Assembly (NCBI RefSeq): GCF_030406905.1 | Contig: NZ_CP129137.1 | Span: 5,600,001-5,664,000 of the forward strand | DNA from: Streptomyces sp. HUAS CB01 | GTDB taxonomy: Bacteria; Actinomycetota; Actinomycetes; Streptomycetales; Streptomycetaceae | Length of the DNA stretch: 64,000 bases | Direction of reading: 5' to 3' | Part shown: piece after piece, positions 35,053-45,600 of the stretch | How the letters are laid out: the number at the start of each line of letters is the position of its first letter | How positions within the stretch are numbered: position 1 is the first letter of the stretch | Made by a program: the position numbers and the translations under genes | Notes under the pieces: model-generated | What the model was told of the DNA's origin: nothing | What the model saw: the letters and a program-made list of their open reading frames with translations, nothing else | Databases searched by the model: none

Positions 35053-36141
35053 GTGGACGTGCAGAAGAAGCTCGACGAGATCGTCGAGGCGGTCGGGAGC
35101 GCCCGGTCCATGCCCATGTCGGCCTCCTGCGTGGTCAACCGCGCCGAGCTGCTCGCCATGCTCGAAGAGGTGCGGGAGGCGCTGCCCGGCTCGCTCGCCC
35201 AGGCCCAGGAGCTGATCGGCGACCGGGAGCAGATGGTCGAGCAGGCCCGCCAGGAGGCCGAGCGGATCATCCAGGCCGCCCACTCCGAGCGCGGCTCCCT
35301 GGTCTCCGGCACCCACATCGCCCGGCAGTCCCAGGAGGAGGCCGACCGGATCCTCGCCGATGCCCGCCGGGAGGCCGAGGAGATCCGCGCCGAGGCCGAC
35401 GACTACGTCGACTCCAAGCTCGCCAACTTCGAGGTGGTCCTGAACAAGACCATCGGCTCCGTCGACCGGGGCCGCGAGAAGCTGCTCGGCCGCGGCCACC
35501 ACCAGGGCGACCAGGGGTACGTCGACCCCGCCGACGACGACGCCCCCGAGTACAGCGCGGACCCGCAGACCCTGATCCAGCGCGCGGACGACTACGTGGA
35601 CGCCAAGCTGAGCGCCTTCGAGGCGGTGCTCTCCAAGACGCTGGAGGCCGTCGGCAGGGGCCGCCAGAAGCTGCACGGACGGATCGCGACGGACGAACTC
35701 GGCGCGCACATGGCCGCGCAGGAAGCCGCCGGCACCGCGCAGCACACCAGCGACGCCGACTATCTCGCCGGGCTCGCGGAGCTGGCGGACCCGCGGCCGC
35801 AGGTTCAGCAGCCGCAGACCCCGCAGCCGCAGATCCCGGCGCAGGCCGACCCGTACGGCTACCAGCCCGCGGCGGCCCAGGCCCAGCCGCAGGACATGTA
35901 CGCGTACCAGCAGGACCCGTACGCCGGGGGCTACGGACAGCAGCAGGGCTACGACCCCGCGTACGCCCAGGGGTACGGCCAGGACCCGTACGCCGGGAGC
36001 TACGGGACCCAGCAGCAGCCGGAGCATCCGCAGCAAGCCCCTCAGGGCCACGTCCAGCCCGCGTCGCTGGACGAGACGAGCTTCTTCGACACCGGCATGA
36101 TCGACATGGATCAGCTGCGGCGCTACGAGCAGGGCCGCTGA
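35053..36141 (+). CDS. Coiled-coil, DivIVA-like cytoplasmic protein
   Basis: A 362-residue protein without a known function. Residues 40-130 are a long charged coiled coil (EQARQEAERIIQAAHSERG; QEEADRILADARREAEEIRA), resembling DivIVA and ATP-synthase b-type stalks. Two copies of DDYVDxKLxxFExVLxKT start at about residues 116 and 179, 63 residues apart. The last 100 residues are Gln/Tyr/Gly/Pro-rich (YGQDPYAGSYG-type units), ending DTGMIDMDQLRRYEQGR. GTG is the start; upstream frame is non-coding in composition. It may be a cytoskeletal or polar-scaffold element, but that rests on composition only. Confidence 0.75.
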   Translation: MDVQKKLDEIVEAVGSARSMPMSASCVVNRAELLAMLEEVREALPGSLAQAQELIGDREQMVEQARQEAERIIQAAHSERGSLVSGTHIARQSQEEADRILADARREAEEIRAEADDYVDSKLANFEVVLNKTIGSVDRGREKLLGRGHHQGDQGYVDPADDDAPEYSADPQTLIQRADDYVDAKLSAFEAVLSKTLEAVGRGRQKLHGRIATDELGAHMAAQEAAGTAQHTSDADYLAGLAELADPRPQVQQPQTPQPQIPAQADPYGYQPAAAQAQPQDMYAYQQDPYAGGYGQQQGYDPAYAQGYGQDPYAGSYGTQQQPEHPQQAPQGHVQPASLDETSFFDTGMIDMDQLRRYEQGR

Positions 36142-36215
36142 TCCGGTACGGACCGGATTGGGCCTGGAGCGAACGGTCCAGTATCCTGGCTCTTCGGTCG
36201 CGCGAGCGTGGAACG

Positions 36216-36923
36216 ATGCTGCGCCGAATCGCGGCCCCCACACTCGATCCGAAAGCAGGAAGTGCCCTGAACGCCCGCCTCGACCACCGCAACCCCCTCG
36301 TGTTCGACACGCACGAGCTGGGTCGGCGGCCCGGTGCGCTCCAGAAGCTCTCCCGTACCGTTGCGGCGCCCGCCGCGCCGGCGGTCTTCGGTGTCGAAGG
36401 GGTCATCGGGGTGCCCGAGGGCGCGCCGGTGGAGCTGGAGCTCCGCCTCGAGTCCGTCATGGAAGGGGTGCTCGTCACAGGCACCGCCCGTGCCACGGCC
36501 GAGGGGGAGTGCGTAAGGTGTCTGGAGCCGCTGCGCCATGAGGTCGTGGCGGACTTCCAGGAGATGTTCTCGTACCCCGACGCCGACGACCGGGGCCGTG
36601 CCAAGGAGCCGGAGCCCGGCGACGACGCCGAGGGCGAGGACGTGATCTTCATCGAGGACGGACTGTTCGACCTCGAGCCCGTGCTGCGGGACGCGGTGGT
36701 GCTCGCACTGCCGATGCAGCCGGTGTGCCGGGAGGACTGTGCGGGACTGTGCTCCGAATGCGGGGCCGACCTGAACGCCGAACCGGACCACCACCACGAC
36801 GCCGTCGACATCCGTTGGGCGGCACTGCAGGGACTCGCCGATTCACTCGGAACCGGTGAGAAGGACAAGAAGAGCGGCGACGCGCCTCGATCAGCACGCG
36901 TCGACGAGAAGCAGGAGAAGTAG
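36216..36923 (+). CDS. YceD/DUF177 family protein
   Basis: A 235-residue DUF177 protein encoded directly before rpmF, as in most bacteria; homologues affect 23S rRNA maturation. The conserved Cys block [15 protein letters not shown] and a second [17 protein letters not shown] are present. Most of the N-terminal region is [19 protein letters not shown]. The start is uncertain: ATG 36216 lacks a ribosome site, whereas AGGAAGTG sits before a CTG at 36267, which gives the conserved LNARLDHR start. The C-terminus is Lys/Glu-rich. rpmF starts two bases later. Confidence 0.85.
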   Translation: MLRRIAAPTLDPKAGSALNARLDHRNPLVFDTHELGRRPGALQKLSRTVAAPAAPAVFGVEGVIGVPEGAPVELELRLESVMEGVLVTGTARATAEGECVRCLEPLRHEVVADFQEMFSYPDADDRGRAKEPEPGDDAEGEDVIFIEDGLFDLEPVLRDAVVLALPMQPVCREDCAGLCSECGADLNAEPDHHHDAVDIRWAALQGLADSLGTGEKDKKSGDAPRSARVDEKQEK

Positions 36924-36925
36924 CC

Positions 36926-37099
36926 GTGGCTGTTCCGAAGCGGAAGATGTCGCGCAGCAACACGCGCCACCGCCGGTCGCAGTGGAAGGCTGCGGTCCCC
37001 ACCCTGGTTTCGTGTGAGCGTTGCCAGGAGCCGAAGCAGCAGCACATCGCGTGCCCGAGCTGCGGCACCTACAACAAGCGCCAGGTCCTCGAGGTCTGA
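36926..37099 (+). CDS. rpmF: Ribosomal protein L32
   Basis: A 57-residue 50S protein. [20 protein letters not shown] opens it; CERCQEP and [15 protein letters not shown] supply the zinc ribbon. The GTG start has GGAG ten bases upstream inside the end of the DUF177 gene, and only two bases separate the genes, so the pair is one operon. rnc begins 20 bp later and is probably co-transcribed. Confidence 0.95.
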   Translation: MAVPKRKMSRSNTRHRRSQWKAAVPTLVSCERCQEPKQQHIACPSCGTYNKRQVLEV

Positions 37100-37118
37100 G
37101 CGGCTGGTGAGAGGCACG

Positions 37119-37916
37119 ATGTCTGAAAGCATCACTTCGGCCTCGTCCCACACGCTTCTGGAAGGGCGGCTCGGCTATCAGCTCGAGTCCGCCCTTCTGG
37201 TGCGCGCGCTGACCCACCGTTCGTACGCGTACGAGAACGGCGGTCTGCCCACCAACGAGCGGCTGGAGTTCCTCGGGGACTCCGTGCTCGGCCTGGTGGT
37301 CACGGACACGCTGTACCGCACCCACCCCGACCTGCCCGAGGGCCAGCTGGCCAAGCTGCGGGCCGCGGTGGTCAATTCGCGTGCGCTGGCGGAGGTCGGC
37401 CGTGGTCTCGATCTCGGGTCCTTCATTCGCCTCGGCCGGGGCGAAGAGGGCACGGGCGGACGGGACAAGGCGTCCATCCTCGCCGACACCCTGGAAGCGG
37501 TGATCGGCGCGGTCTATCTCGACCAGGGCCTCGACGCGGCGTCCGAGCTGGTGCACCGGCTCTTCGACCCGCTGATCGAGAAGTCCTCGAACCTCGGTGC
37601 CGGCCTGGACTGGAAGACCAGTCTCCAGGAGCTCACGGCGGCCGAGGGGCTCGGAGTGCCCGAGTACCTGGTCTCCGAGACGGGTCCGGACCACGAGAAG
37701 ACCTTCACTGCTGCCGCCCGCGTCGGTGGTGTCTCGTACGGCACCGGCACCGGCCGCAGCAAGAAGGAAGCGGAGCAGCAGGCGGCGGAGTCCGCGTGGC
37801 GCGCGATCCGCGCCGCGGCCGACGAGCGCGCGGCGGCGGCGAAGGCCGCCGAAGCCGCCGAGGCCGCGGAGACCGAAGGGGTCGCCGACACCCCTTCACC
37901 CCGCGCCACCGCCTGA
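37119..37916 (+). CDS. rnc: Ribonuclease III
   Basis: A 265-residue double-strand-specific endoribonuclease that matures rRNA and controls mRNA. The signature [16 protein letters not shown] (about 46-61) and [15 protein letters not shown] bear the catalytic acidic residues; a dsRNA-binding domain spans about 165-235 ([16 protein letters not shown]). In S. coelicolor the gene is absB, and mutants lose antibiotic production. The C-terminal 30 residues are Ala/Glu-rich. ATG has GAGAGG four bases upstream. Confidence 0.95.
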   Translation: MSESITSASSHTLLEGRLGYQLESALLVRALTHRSYAYENGGLPTNERLEFLGDSVLGLVVTDTLYRTHPDLPEGQLAKLRAAVVNSRALAEVGRGLDLGSFIRLGRGEEGTGGRDKASILADTLEAVIGAVYLDQGLDAASELVHRLFDPLIEKSSNLGAGLDWKTSLQELTAAEGLGVPEYLVSETGPDHEKTFTAAARVGGVSYGTGTGRSKKEAEQQAAESAWRAIRAAADERAAAAKAAEAAEAAETEGVADTPSPRATA

Positions 37917-37929
37917 CCGGTTCGCTTCC

Positions 37930-37960
37930 GGACCCCGCCGCGCCCCGCGCGGCGGGGTCC
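37930..37960 (+). terminator. Terminator after rnc
   Basis: GGACCCCGCCGCGC and its complement form a 14-bp stem around CCC, followed by TTTCCTTCC, 13 bp after the rnc stop. Confidence 0.85.
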
Positions 37961-38106
37961 TTTCCTTCCCGCACCCTGCCGGCCGTCTTCCCACCTGGTC
38001 GTCGGCCGTCCGCCCGCTGCCGGCGGGGAACGGGCCCGCAGCCCGCTCCGAGGCGGCACGGAGGTACGCTGCGGGCGTCGAGTCGGTCCAGTTCCGGAGG
38101 AGATAC

Positions 38107-38985
38107 GTGCCCGAGTTGCCCGAGGTGGAAGTCGTGCGGCGGGGACTCGAGCAGTGGGTCTCCGGGCGGACCGTGAGCGGTGTGGAGGTCCTGCACCCGC
38201 GGGCCGTGCGCCGGCACCTCGGCGGCGGGGACGACTTCGGGGCGAGGCTCCGGGGGCACCGGATCGGCACCGCCCGGCGGCGCGGGAAGTACCTCTGGCT
38301 GCCACTGGACGACGGCAGCGCCGTCCTCGGACACCTCGGCATGAGCGGGCAGCTTCTCGTCCAGCCGGAGGCGGCGGAGGACGAGAAGCACCTCCGGATC
38401 CGGATCCGCTTCGACGACGACCTCGGAACCGAACTCCGCTTCGTCGACCAGCGCACCTTCGGCGGTCTGTCGCTCCACGACACCACCCCGGACGGGCTGC
38501 CGGACGCCATCGCGCACATCGCCCGGGACCCCCTCGACCCCGAGTTCGACGACGCGGCCTTCCACACGGCACTCCGGCTGCGCCGGACGACGGTCAAGCG
38601 CGCCCTGCTCGACCAGTCCCTGATCAGCGGTGTCGGCAACATCTACGCCGACGAGGCCCTGTGGCGCGCCAGGCTCCACTACGACCGCCCCACGGCCGGT
38701 CTGACCCGCCCCCGGTCCGCCGAACTCCTCGGCCATGTACGGGACGTGATGAACGCCGCCCTCGCCGTCGGCGGCACCAGCTTCGACAGCCTCTACGTCA
38801 ACGTGAACGGCGAGTCGGGGTACTTCGACCGGTCCCTCGACGCGTACGGGCGCGAGGACGAGCCCTGCCGCCGCTGCGGTACGGCGATGCGCCGCCGCCC
38901 CTGGATGAACCGCTCCAGCTACTTCTGCCCGCGCTGTCAGCGCCCGCCGCGGCCGGTCCGCTCGCTGCCGCGCGTCGCGTCGTAA
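38107..38985 (+). CDS. mutM: Formamidopyrimidine-DNA glycosylase
   Basis: A 292-residue base-excision repair enzyme for 8-oxoguanine. It begins [14 protein letters not shown], with the Schiff-base Pro2 and catalytic Glu3. [11 protein letters not shown] provides the intercalating region, [18 protein letters not shown] the helix-two-turn-helix, and [20 protein letters not shown] with CPRC the zinc finger. GTG at 38107 has GGAGGAG four bases before it. The 3' end overlaps the convergent HxlR gene by 49 bases. Confidence 0.94.
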   Translation: MPELPEVEVVRRGLEQWVSGRTVSGVEVLHPRAVRRHLGGGDDFGARLRGHRIGTARRRGKYLWLPLDDGSAVLGHLGMSGQLLVQPEAAEDEKHLRIRIRFDDDLGTELRFVDQRTFGGLSLHDTTPDGLPDAIAHIARDPLDPEFDDAAFHTALRLRRTTVKRALLDQSLISGVGNIYADEALWRARLHYDRPTAGLTRPRSAELLGHVRDVMNAALAVGGTSFDSLYVNVNGESGYFDRSLDAYGREDEPCRRCGTAMRRRPWMNRSSYFCPRCQRPPRPVRSLPRVAS

Positions 38986-39335
38986 CGTCCGCGCGCGGCC
39001 AGCACCTGCGGCATCCGCTCCTCCACGAGACCGATCAGACCGAGCAGCCGCTCGGCGATCTCCCTCCCGAGCGGGGTGAGTTCGTAGTCGACCCGCGGCG
39101 GGTTGGTGGGCTGCGCGTCACGGTGGACGAGCCCGTCCCGCTCCAGCGCGTGCAGCGTCTGGGAGAGCATCTTCTCGCTGACCCCGTCGACGCGCCGCCG
39201 CAGCTCGTTGAAGCGGGAACCGCTCTCGTACAGCGCGCCCAGCGTCAGGCTGCCCCAGCGCCCGGTCACATGCTCCAGCGTGCCGCGCGACGGGCACTGC
39301 CGGTCGAACACGTCGAAGGCGATGGCGTCGTCCAT
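38937..39335 (-). CDS. HxlR-family transcriptional regulator
   Basis: A 132-residue winged-helix regulator. [20 protein letters not shown] has the typical N-terminal Cys and W, followed by [20 protein letters not shown] (recognition helix), [20 protein letters not shown] (wing) and [14 protein letters not shown]. Many HxlR proteins sense thiol-reactive or aldehyde stress through that Cys. ATG at 39335 is preferred; GTG at 39344 is possible. The 3' end runs antisense into mutM, and a divergent DUF1963-like gene starts 147 bp upstream. Confidence 0.88.
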   Translation of the reverse strand: MDDAIAFDVFDRQCPSRGTLEHVTGRWGSLTLGALYESGSRFNELRRRVDGVSEKMLSQTLHALERDGLVHRDAQPTNPPRVDYELTPLGREIAERLLGLIGLVEERMPQVLAARGRYDATRGSERTGRGGR

Positions 39336-39482
39336 GCGCGACACCCTACGCCCGGGAAGCGCTCACCCACAGGGAGCACTGTGCTCCGGAAAGCAGGAGG
39401 CGTTGGCCGTACGGGGCTGTCGGTGGCACGTACTAGCGTGCCCGCGACACCCCGTCGATCTTCGTACGCCCGAGGAGCCACG

Positions 39483-40289
39483 ATGCCCGGAGACACGCCC
39501 GATCTGCCCGCGACGGATCTGCGCACCCTGATACCGGAGTACGCGGCTCTCGCCCGGCAGGCCACCCTCCTCAACCCGGAGCCCGGCGAACCCGGTGTGG
39601 GGGAGAGCTCGCTGGGAGGCGAGCTGCTGTGGCCCGCGGACGAGCCGTGGCCGTACTGCGCGCAGGAGGACCACTGGACGTACGGGGCCGACTGGCGCAA
39701 CTGCACCGAGATCGTCCCGGGTGCGGTGCCGATGGTGCCGATCCTCCAGCTGTACGCCAAGGACGTACCGGAGCTGGAGTTCCCGGCGGGGAAGGACCTG
39801 CTGCAGCTGGTCTGGTGCGCGCTGAACCACGAACAGGACCCCGGGCCGGTGATGCCGCGGCTGTACTGGCGCAACGAGGCGGAGGTCGTGGCCGGAGGGC
39901 TGCTGTCCGAGGTGCCCGGGGTGAGCGAGGGGGAGTTCGACGAGGACAACATGCCGGAGCCGTCCACGGTGTCCCCGGCCACCGCGGAGGACTGGCCGGG
40001 GTGGCACGACCTGCCCGGCGACATGGGGGAGACCTGGGAGCACCGGCTTCGGATGACCACGGGCGCCTCCGTCCGGCCGCCCGACGCCAACATCATCGCG
40101 ACGAAGGTCGGCGGCTGGCCGGCCTGGATTCAGCCCGCCGACTGGCCGGACTGCGAGAGCGGACACCGCATGGAGCACCTGCTGACCATCACCGGCGACA
40201 TACAGCTGGGCGACTGCGGCGGCGTCTACTTCTTCCACTGCCGACGGTGCGCCGGCCTGCCGTGGGACTGGCGCTTCGACTGCCACTGA
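39483..40289 (+). CDS. DUF1963/YwqG-like protein
   Basis: A 268-residue cytosolic protein with features of the DUF1963 group: SLGGELLWPADEPWPYCAQE at the start, VPILQLYAKDVPELEFPAGK, then LLQLVWC and, near the C-terminus, GDCGGVYFFHCRRCAGLPWDW. The final CxxC may bind a metal. Trp content is very high. No activity is known for the family. GAGGAG lies five bases before the ATG. The gene is divergent from the HxlR regulator. Confidence 0.75.
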   Translation: MPGDTPDLPATDLRTLIPEYAALARQATLLNPEPGEPGVGESSLGGELLWPADEPWPYCAQEDHWTYGADWRNCTEIVPGAVPMVPILQLYAKDVPELEFPAGKDLLQLVWCALNHEQDPGPVMPRLYWRNEAEVVAGGLLSEVPGVSEGEFDEDNMPEPSTVSPATAEDWPGWHDLPGDMGETWEHRLRMTTGASVRPPDANIIATKVGGWPAWIQPADWPDCESGHRMEHLLTITGDIQLGDCGGVYFFHCRRCAGLPWDWRFDCH

Positions 40290-40487
40290 CGACCCGGGAC
40301 GGCGGGGCGGGTTCGGCGGTGTCCCGCCGGTGGGGCCGAGGCGGGTTCCACGCCGTGGACGTACGCACCCGGTGCCTGCCGGCCGGGCACACGCCCCGCC
40401 GTGGTCGCGGTCCGGGCCGCCCCGGCGGCCGATGACGGCTCCGAGACGGCCCGGAAGTGCGGGCGGGTCGACCGACCCGCGGTGTTC

Positions 40488-41345
40488 TCAGAAGCCGAAG
40501 TCCTGTGTCCACCACGGGCCGCCCTGGGCGAAGGAGACCCCCACGCCCAGCGTCCGGTACTCGCAGTTGAGGATGTTCGCGCGGTGGCCGTCGCTGTTCA
40601 TCCACGCGTTCATCACGGTCCGGGCGTCGGCCTGGCCGCGGGCGATGTTCTCGGCGCCCAGTCCGCCGACGCCGGCCTGCGCGGCCCGGTCCCAGGGGCC
40701 GTCGCCCTCCGGGTCGGTGTGGTCGAAGAAGCTGCGCGTCGCCATGTCGGAGCTGAACCTGCCGGCGAGGCGGGCCAGCGAGGAGTCCGGGCGCACCGGG
40801 GCGCAGCCCACCTTGGCGCGTTCCTTGTTGACGAGGGCCAGCACCTCGGCCTCCGCCGCCGTCTCACCCGACGGGGCCTTGGGCCGCGGCTTCGCCGGGG
40901 CGGGGACGGCCCTGCGCTCGGGGGCGGTCGTCTTGCGCTCCGCCGCCTTGCCGCGGGAGGTCTCGGGGCTGCCGGCAGCGGCCGGCGGCTTGGCCTCGGG
41001 CGCCTTCTTCACCGGCGGCTTCGGCTTCGACGCGGGCGCCGACGAGGACCCCTTCGGCGAGTTGCCGGTGGTCGACGACATGCCCTTCGAGGCGCGGGGG
41101 GCCGGCTCGGCCGATGCGCGCTCGGACGGGGTGGCGGAGGCGCCGCCCTGGGCCGTGAGATCACCGGAGGCCACCTCGCGCACATGCTGCGCCGCGGTCT
41201 TCTCGCCTCCCGCGGTGAACACGTCGCCGCCCGGGACCAGCCCGGCGGCGACGGCGACGGTGGCCACCGCGGCGGCTGCGGCGACCCCGAGCAGCCCGGT
41301 GCGCACGGGGCCGGGAACCCGCTTCTTCCGGCGGTGGCGTCCCAT
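40488..41345 (-). CDS. Secreted CAP-domain protein
   Basis: A 285-residue exported protein. A basic N-terminus (MGRHRRKKRVPGPVR) and hydrophobic core (LLGVAAAAAVATVAVAAGLV) form a signal or anchor. Residues 45-160 are a Pro/Ala/Lys-rich linker. The CAP domain follows: EVLALVNKERAKVGCAPV, FFDHTDPEGDGPWDR, GAENIARGQADARTVMNAWM and SDGHRANILNCEYRTLGVGV, with the conserved His and Glu residues. Bacterial CAP proteins are of unclear function; lipid, peptidoglycan or calcium binding has been proposed. ATG has GGAAGGG upstream. Confidence 0.9.
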   Translation of the reverse strand: MGRHRRKKRVPGPVRTGLLGVAAAAAVATVAVAAGLVPGGDVFTAGGEKTAAQHVREVASGDLTAQGGASATPSERASAEPAPRASKGMSSTTGNSPKGSSSAPASKPKPPVKKAPEAKPPAAAGSPETSRGKAAERKTTAPERRAVPAPAKPRPKAPSGETAAEAEVLALVNKERAKVGCAPVRPDSSLARLAGRFSSDMATRSFFDHTDPEGDGPWDRAAQAGVGGLGAENIARGQADARTVMNAWMNSDGHRANILNCEYRTLGVGVSFAQGGPWWTQDFGF

Positions 41346-41498
41346 ACGCTCGCCCTTCCGGTCTCGACTTCAGCTGGATCAGTGGAAGGACTCGCCCGAA
41401 CGGGCGAAGTCCGTTGCGTCGCGACTGTACGCGATGTCGGGAGTGGGCGATGTGACCCGAGTGGCATTGGCCCGTACGCGTCCGTGTAGGTTTCGCGC

Positions 41499-41780
41499 AT
41501 GCATGAGCACGCACGGATGACCGCATGGGTACGCGGACGCGTACAGGGAGTGGGCTTCCGCTGGTTCACCAGGGAAAACGCTCTGGAGATCGGCGGCCTC
41601 CGCGGCTTCGCGCTCAATCTCGACGACGGCCGGGTCCAGATCGTGGCGGAGGGCCCGCGTGAGAATTGCCACCGTCTTCTGGAGTGGCTGCGGTCGTCCG
41701 ACACGCCCGGCGCCGTCGTCGGCGTCACCGAAATCTGGGGGAGTCCCCGCGGGGGTTACGAGGGATTCGCGATCCGCTGA
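41499..41780 (+). CDS. acyP: Acylphosphatase
   Basis: A 93-residue enzyme hydrolysing acyl phosphates. The signature [18 protein letters not shown] contains the catalytic Arg, and [17 protein letters not shown] carries the catalytic Asn. The sequence ends with the conserved [15 protein letters not shown] lies 7 bases before the ATG at 41499 and no ribosome site is present, so a leaderless transcript is likely. Confidence 0.93.
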   Translation: MHEHARMTAWVRGRVQGVGFRWFTRENALEIGGLRGFALNLDDGRVQIVAEGPRENCHRLLEWLRSSDTPGAVVGVTEIWGSPRGGYEGFAIR

Positions 41781-42162
41781 TCGGAAGACCCGGAACGCGG
41801 GCACTCGATGTGTTCATCCGACTGCCCACAGCATGCGTGTTCGAAAGAAACCCGCTGGTGGTTGCCAATAACGGTCCCGCCGTGCCAGGCTGCGCGAGTA
41901 ACGATGATCTCCGAGCCCCCGGGGCCCGCAGGAGAGCCGCCGCCGTGCGTTCCACGGCCGCGAGCCCGCGGCTTGCCCCCGATACGGGGCGTGATCGTGT
42001 TGACCGTCAAACTTTTTGGTGAGACGCTGGAAGCCCCGCGCACCCTAGCTGTTTGGCAGCAAGAATCGCAGTGGAACAAGCGCTGCCGAGCACCGCGGGT
42101 GCGAAAATCCCTCACGACCCACACCGCATCGGTCGGTCACTCAGTGTGGAGGACCATCCATC
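41781..42162. other. Non-coding interval between acyP and a small gene
   Basis: These 382 bp have no frame with Streptomyces codon bias. The segment 41,990-42,060 is unusually A/T-rich (TTGACCGTCAAACTTTTTGG) and contains the inverted repeat TTGAC-C-GTCAA at 41999-42009. It probably contains the promoter and a long leader for the 72-residue gene. Confidence 0.4.
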
Positions 42163-42381
42163 ATGGCAAAGGCGCTTCTCGGTTACGTCGGCGGTTCCGA
42201 CCCGCGACTCCTCGCCGAGATGCGACGGCTTCAGCAGCGCGTCCAGGACCTGGAGTCCGAGCTCGTACGGATCCAGTCCGAGAATGACGCGCTGAGCGCT
42301 GCCGCCGCACAGCACCGTGGCGACTCGTTGCTCGAAGGCATCGACATCGACGTACCCAAGGGCGAGCCGGCGCTCACCTGA
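42163..42381 (+). CDS. Small coiled-coil protein, unknown function
   Basis: A 72-residue protein: MAKALLGYVGGSDPRLLAEM, a coiled coil (RRLQQRVQDLESELVRIQSE) and an acidic end (EGIDIDVPKGEPALT). It is a conserved actinobacterial type, but I do not know its function. GAGGAC lies about ten bases before the ATG. A classic terminator follows, so it is monocistronic. Location directly upstream of smc is notable but may be chance. Confidence 0.75.
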   Translation: MAKALLGYVGGSDPRLLAEMRRLQQRVQDLESELVRIQSENDALSAAAAQHRGDSLLEGIDIDVPKGEPALT

Positions 42382-42436
42382 TCCCAGACCTGTGGGGATC
42401 CGGTGAGAAACTCTCTCGCACGGCTGGTATGTATGC

Positions 42437-42465
42437 AAGGGACGCTTCGGCGTCCCTTCTTTCTT
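42437..42465 (+). terminator. Terminator after the small coiled-coil gene
   Basis: AAGGGACGC-TTCG-GCGTCCCTT with a following CTTTCTTTG tract: an intrinsic terminator with a UUCG tetraloop. Confidence 0.9.
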
Positions 42466-42609
42466 TGTTCCCCCGTCTGTAGTGCACTGCTTACCGTCTG
42501 ATGTGCCCTGCATATTCAGGGATCAAACCGCGGCGTGCCCACGTCGTGGCGGGCCGGAAGCCCTGTGCCGGCGGCGATCTCCGGGCACCGGGAGGTAGAG
42601 TCCGGCGGC

Positions 42610-45600
42610 GTGCACCTCAAGGCCCTGACCCTCCGCGGGTTCAAATCCTTCGCCTCGGCGACGACGCTGCGCTTCGAGCCCGGCATCACCTGCGTCGTGG
42701 GGCCGAACGGTTCCGGCAAGTCCAATGTCGTGGACGCGCTGTCCTGGGTCATGGGTGAACAGGGGGCGAAATCCCTGCGTGGCGGGAAGATGGAGGACGT
42801 CATCTTCGCCGGAACGACCGGGCGCCCACCGCTCGGCCGCGCGGAGGTCTCCCTCACGATCGACAATTCCGACGGCGCACTGCCCATCGAATACGCCGAA
42901 GTCACCATCACGCGGATCATGTTCCGCAACGGCGGCAGCGAATACCAGATCAACGGGGACACCTGCCGGCTGCTGGACATTCAGGAACTGCTCTCCGACT
43001 CGGGTATCGGTCGTGAGATGCACGTCATCGTCGGGCAGGGCCAGCTCGACTCCGTCCTGCACGCGGACCCGATGGGCCGCCGGGCGTTCATCGAGGAGGC
43101 CGCCGGCGTCCTCAAGCACCGCAAGCGCAAGGAGAAGGCGCTGCGGAAGCTCGACGCGATGCAGGCCAACCTCGCTCGCGTCCAGGACCTCACCGACGAA
43201 CTCCGGCGGCAGCTCAAGCCGCTGGGGCGGCAGGCCGCCGTGGCACGGCGGGCCGCGGTCATCCAGGCCGATCTGCGTGACGCGCGCCTGCGCCTCCTGG
43301 CCGACGACCTCGTACGCATGCGGGAGGCGCTCAGGACCGAGGTCGCCGACGAGGCCGCGCTGAAGGAGCGCAAGGAGGCAGCGGAGGCGGAGCTCAAGGC
43401 GGCCCTGACCCGGGAGGCGGACCTGGAGGACGAGGTGCGCCGGCTGGTGCCGCGGCTGCAGCGGGCCCAGCAGACCTGGTACGAACTCTCGCAGCTCGCC
43501 GAACGGGTGCGCGGCACGGTGTCGCTGGCGGAGGCACGGGTGAAGAGCGCCACCTCGGCGCCCGCGGAGGAACGGCGCGGCCGTGACCCCGAGGACATGG
43601 AGCGCGAGGCCGCGCGGATCCGCGAGCAGGAGGCGGAGCTGGAGGCGGCACTGGAGGCCGCCCAGCGTGCGCTGGAGGACACCGTCGCCCACCGTGCCGA
43701 ACTGGAGCGCGAACTGGCGGTCGAGGAACGCCGGCTGAAGGACGTGGCCCGGGCGATCGCCGACCGCCGCGAAGGGCTCGCCCGGCTGAACGGACAGGTC
43801 AACGCCGCCCGTTCCCGCGCGGCCTCGGCGCAGGCGGAGATCGACCGGCTGGCGGCCGCTCGTGACGAGGCGCGCGAGCGGGCCGCCTCGGCCCAGGAGG
43901 AGTACGAGCAGCTCAAGGCGGAGGTCGACGGGCTGGACGCGGACGACACCGCGCTCGCCGACCGGCACGACGCGGCCCGGCGCGAACTGGCCGAGGCGGA
44001 GGCGGCCCTGTCGGCCGCCCGCGAGGCGGCCACGGCCGCCGAACGCAAGCGTGCCGCCGTCGCCGCACGCCACGACGCCCTCGCCCAGGGACTGCGCCGC
44101 AAGGACGGCACCGGCGCGCTGCTGTCCGCCCGTGACCGGCTCTCCGGTCTGCTGGGGCCCGCCGCCGAGCTGCTGACGGTCGCTCCCGGCTACGAACTCC
44201 CTGTCGCGGCGGCGCTCGGCGCGGCGGCCGACGCCGTCGCGGTCACGGATCCCTCGACGGCGGCCGACGCCATCCGGCTGCTCCGCAAGCAGGACGCGGG
44301 CCGCGCGTCCCTGCTGCTGTCCCTGCCCGGGCAGGCCGGCGCCCGCCCGGCCCACGGTGACGGCGGCGCACCCGAGGGCGACGTGACCACGGCCGGGATT
44401 CCGGCTCCCGCCCGGCCGCCCGCCGACGGCGTCCCCGCGACCGAGGCTCCCGGGCGGCCCGCGGTTCCGGCGGGCGCGCCCGCCCATCGCGCCGGCGCGG
44501 CCGCACCGACTCCCGCCGCCGCCCTCTCCGCCCCGGCGGCCGTCGGCGGCGAAGGAGGTACGCGGCCGCCCCGGATCGTCGACCTGGTGCGCGGGCCGGA
44601 GGAGCTGATGCCCGCCGTGGCGAGGCTCGTACGGGACATGGTGGCCGTCGGGACGCTGGAGGACGCCGAGGACCTGGTCCGCACGGAGCCGGGTCTCGTC
44701 GCCGTCACCGCCGAGGGTGACGTCCTCGGCGCCCACTTCGCCCATGGCGGCTCCGCGGGCGCGCCCAGCCTCCTGGAGGTGCAGGCGTCGGTCGACGAGG
44801 CCGCCGCCGAGCTGGAGGAGCTGGCCGTACGGTGCGACGAACTCGCCCTGGGGCAGCGCGAGGCCGCCGAGCGGCGGACGGCGTGCGCCTCCCTCGTCGA
44901 GGAGCTGGGCGAGCGACGGCGGGCGGCGGAGCGGCAGAAGGCCGGCGTCGCCCAGCAACTGGGCCGGCTCGCCGGGCAGGCCCGCGGTGCCGCCGGGGAG
45001 GCCGAGCGCACGGCGGCGGCGGCCGAGCGCGCCCAGGAGGCGCTCGAGAAGGCGCTGTACGAGGCCGAGGAGCTGGCGGAGCGGCTGGCCGTCGCCGAGG
45101 AGACGCCCGTCGAGGAGGAACCGGACACCTCGGCGCGGGACCGGCTCGCCGCCGACGGCGCCAACGCCCGGCAGACCGAGATGGAGGCCCGGCTCCAGGT
45201 GCGTACGCACGAGGAGCGGGTGAAGGGGCTCGCGGGACGTGCCGACGCGCTGGACCGCGGCGCACGCGCCGAGCGCGAGGCCCGGGCGCGCGCCGAGCGG
45301 CGCCGCGCCAGGCTCCGTCACGAGGCCGCCGTCGCCGAGGCGGTGGCGAACGGCGCCCGTCAGCTCCTGGCCCATGTCGAGGTGTCCGTCGTCCGGGCCG
45401 AGCGGGAACGCGCCGCGGCCGAGGCGGCCAAGGCCGAGCGGGAGCGTGAGCTCGCCGCCGCCCGTGCGGAGGGCCGGGACCTCAAGAGCGAGCTCGACAA
45501 GCTCACCGACTCCGTGCACCGCGGCGAGGTCCTCGGAGCCGAGAAGCGCCTGCGCATCGAGCAACTGGAGACGAGGGCGCTGGAGGAGCTGGGCGTCGAA

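Noticed and set aside
36267..36923. CTG start for the DUF177 gene as the annotated start
   Set aside because: A good ribosome site supports it, but CTG starts are rare, so the ATG frame is kept and the alternative is described in that entry.
41756..42124. 122-codon minus-strand frame between acyP and the small coiled-coil gene
   Set aside because: Codon use is unlike Streptomyces genes and no motif is visible.
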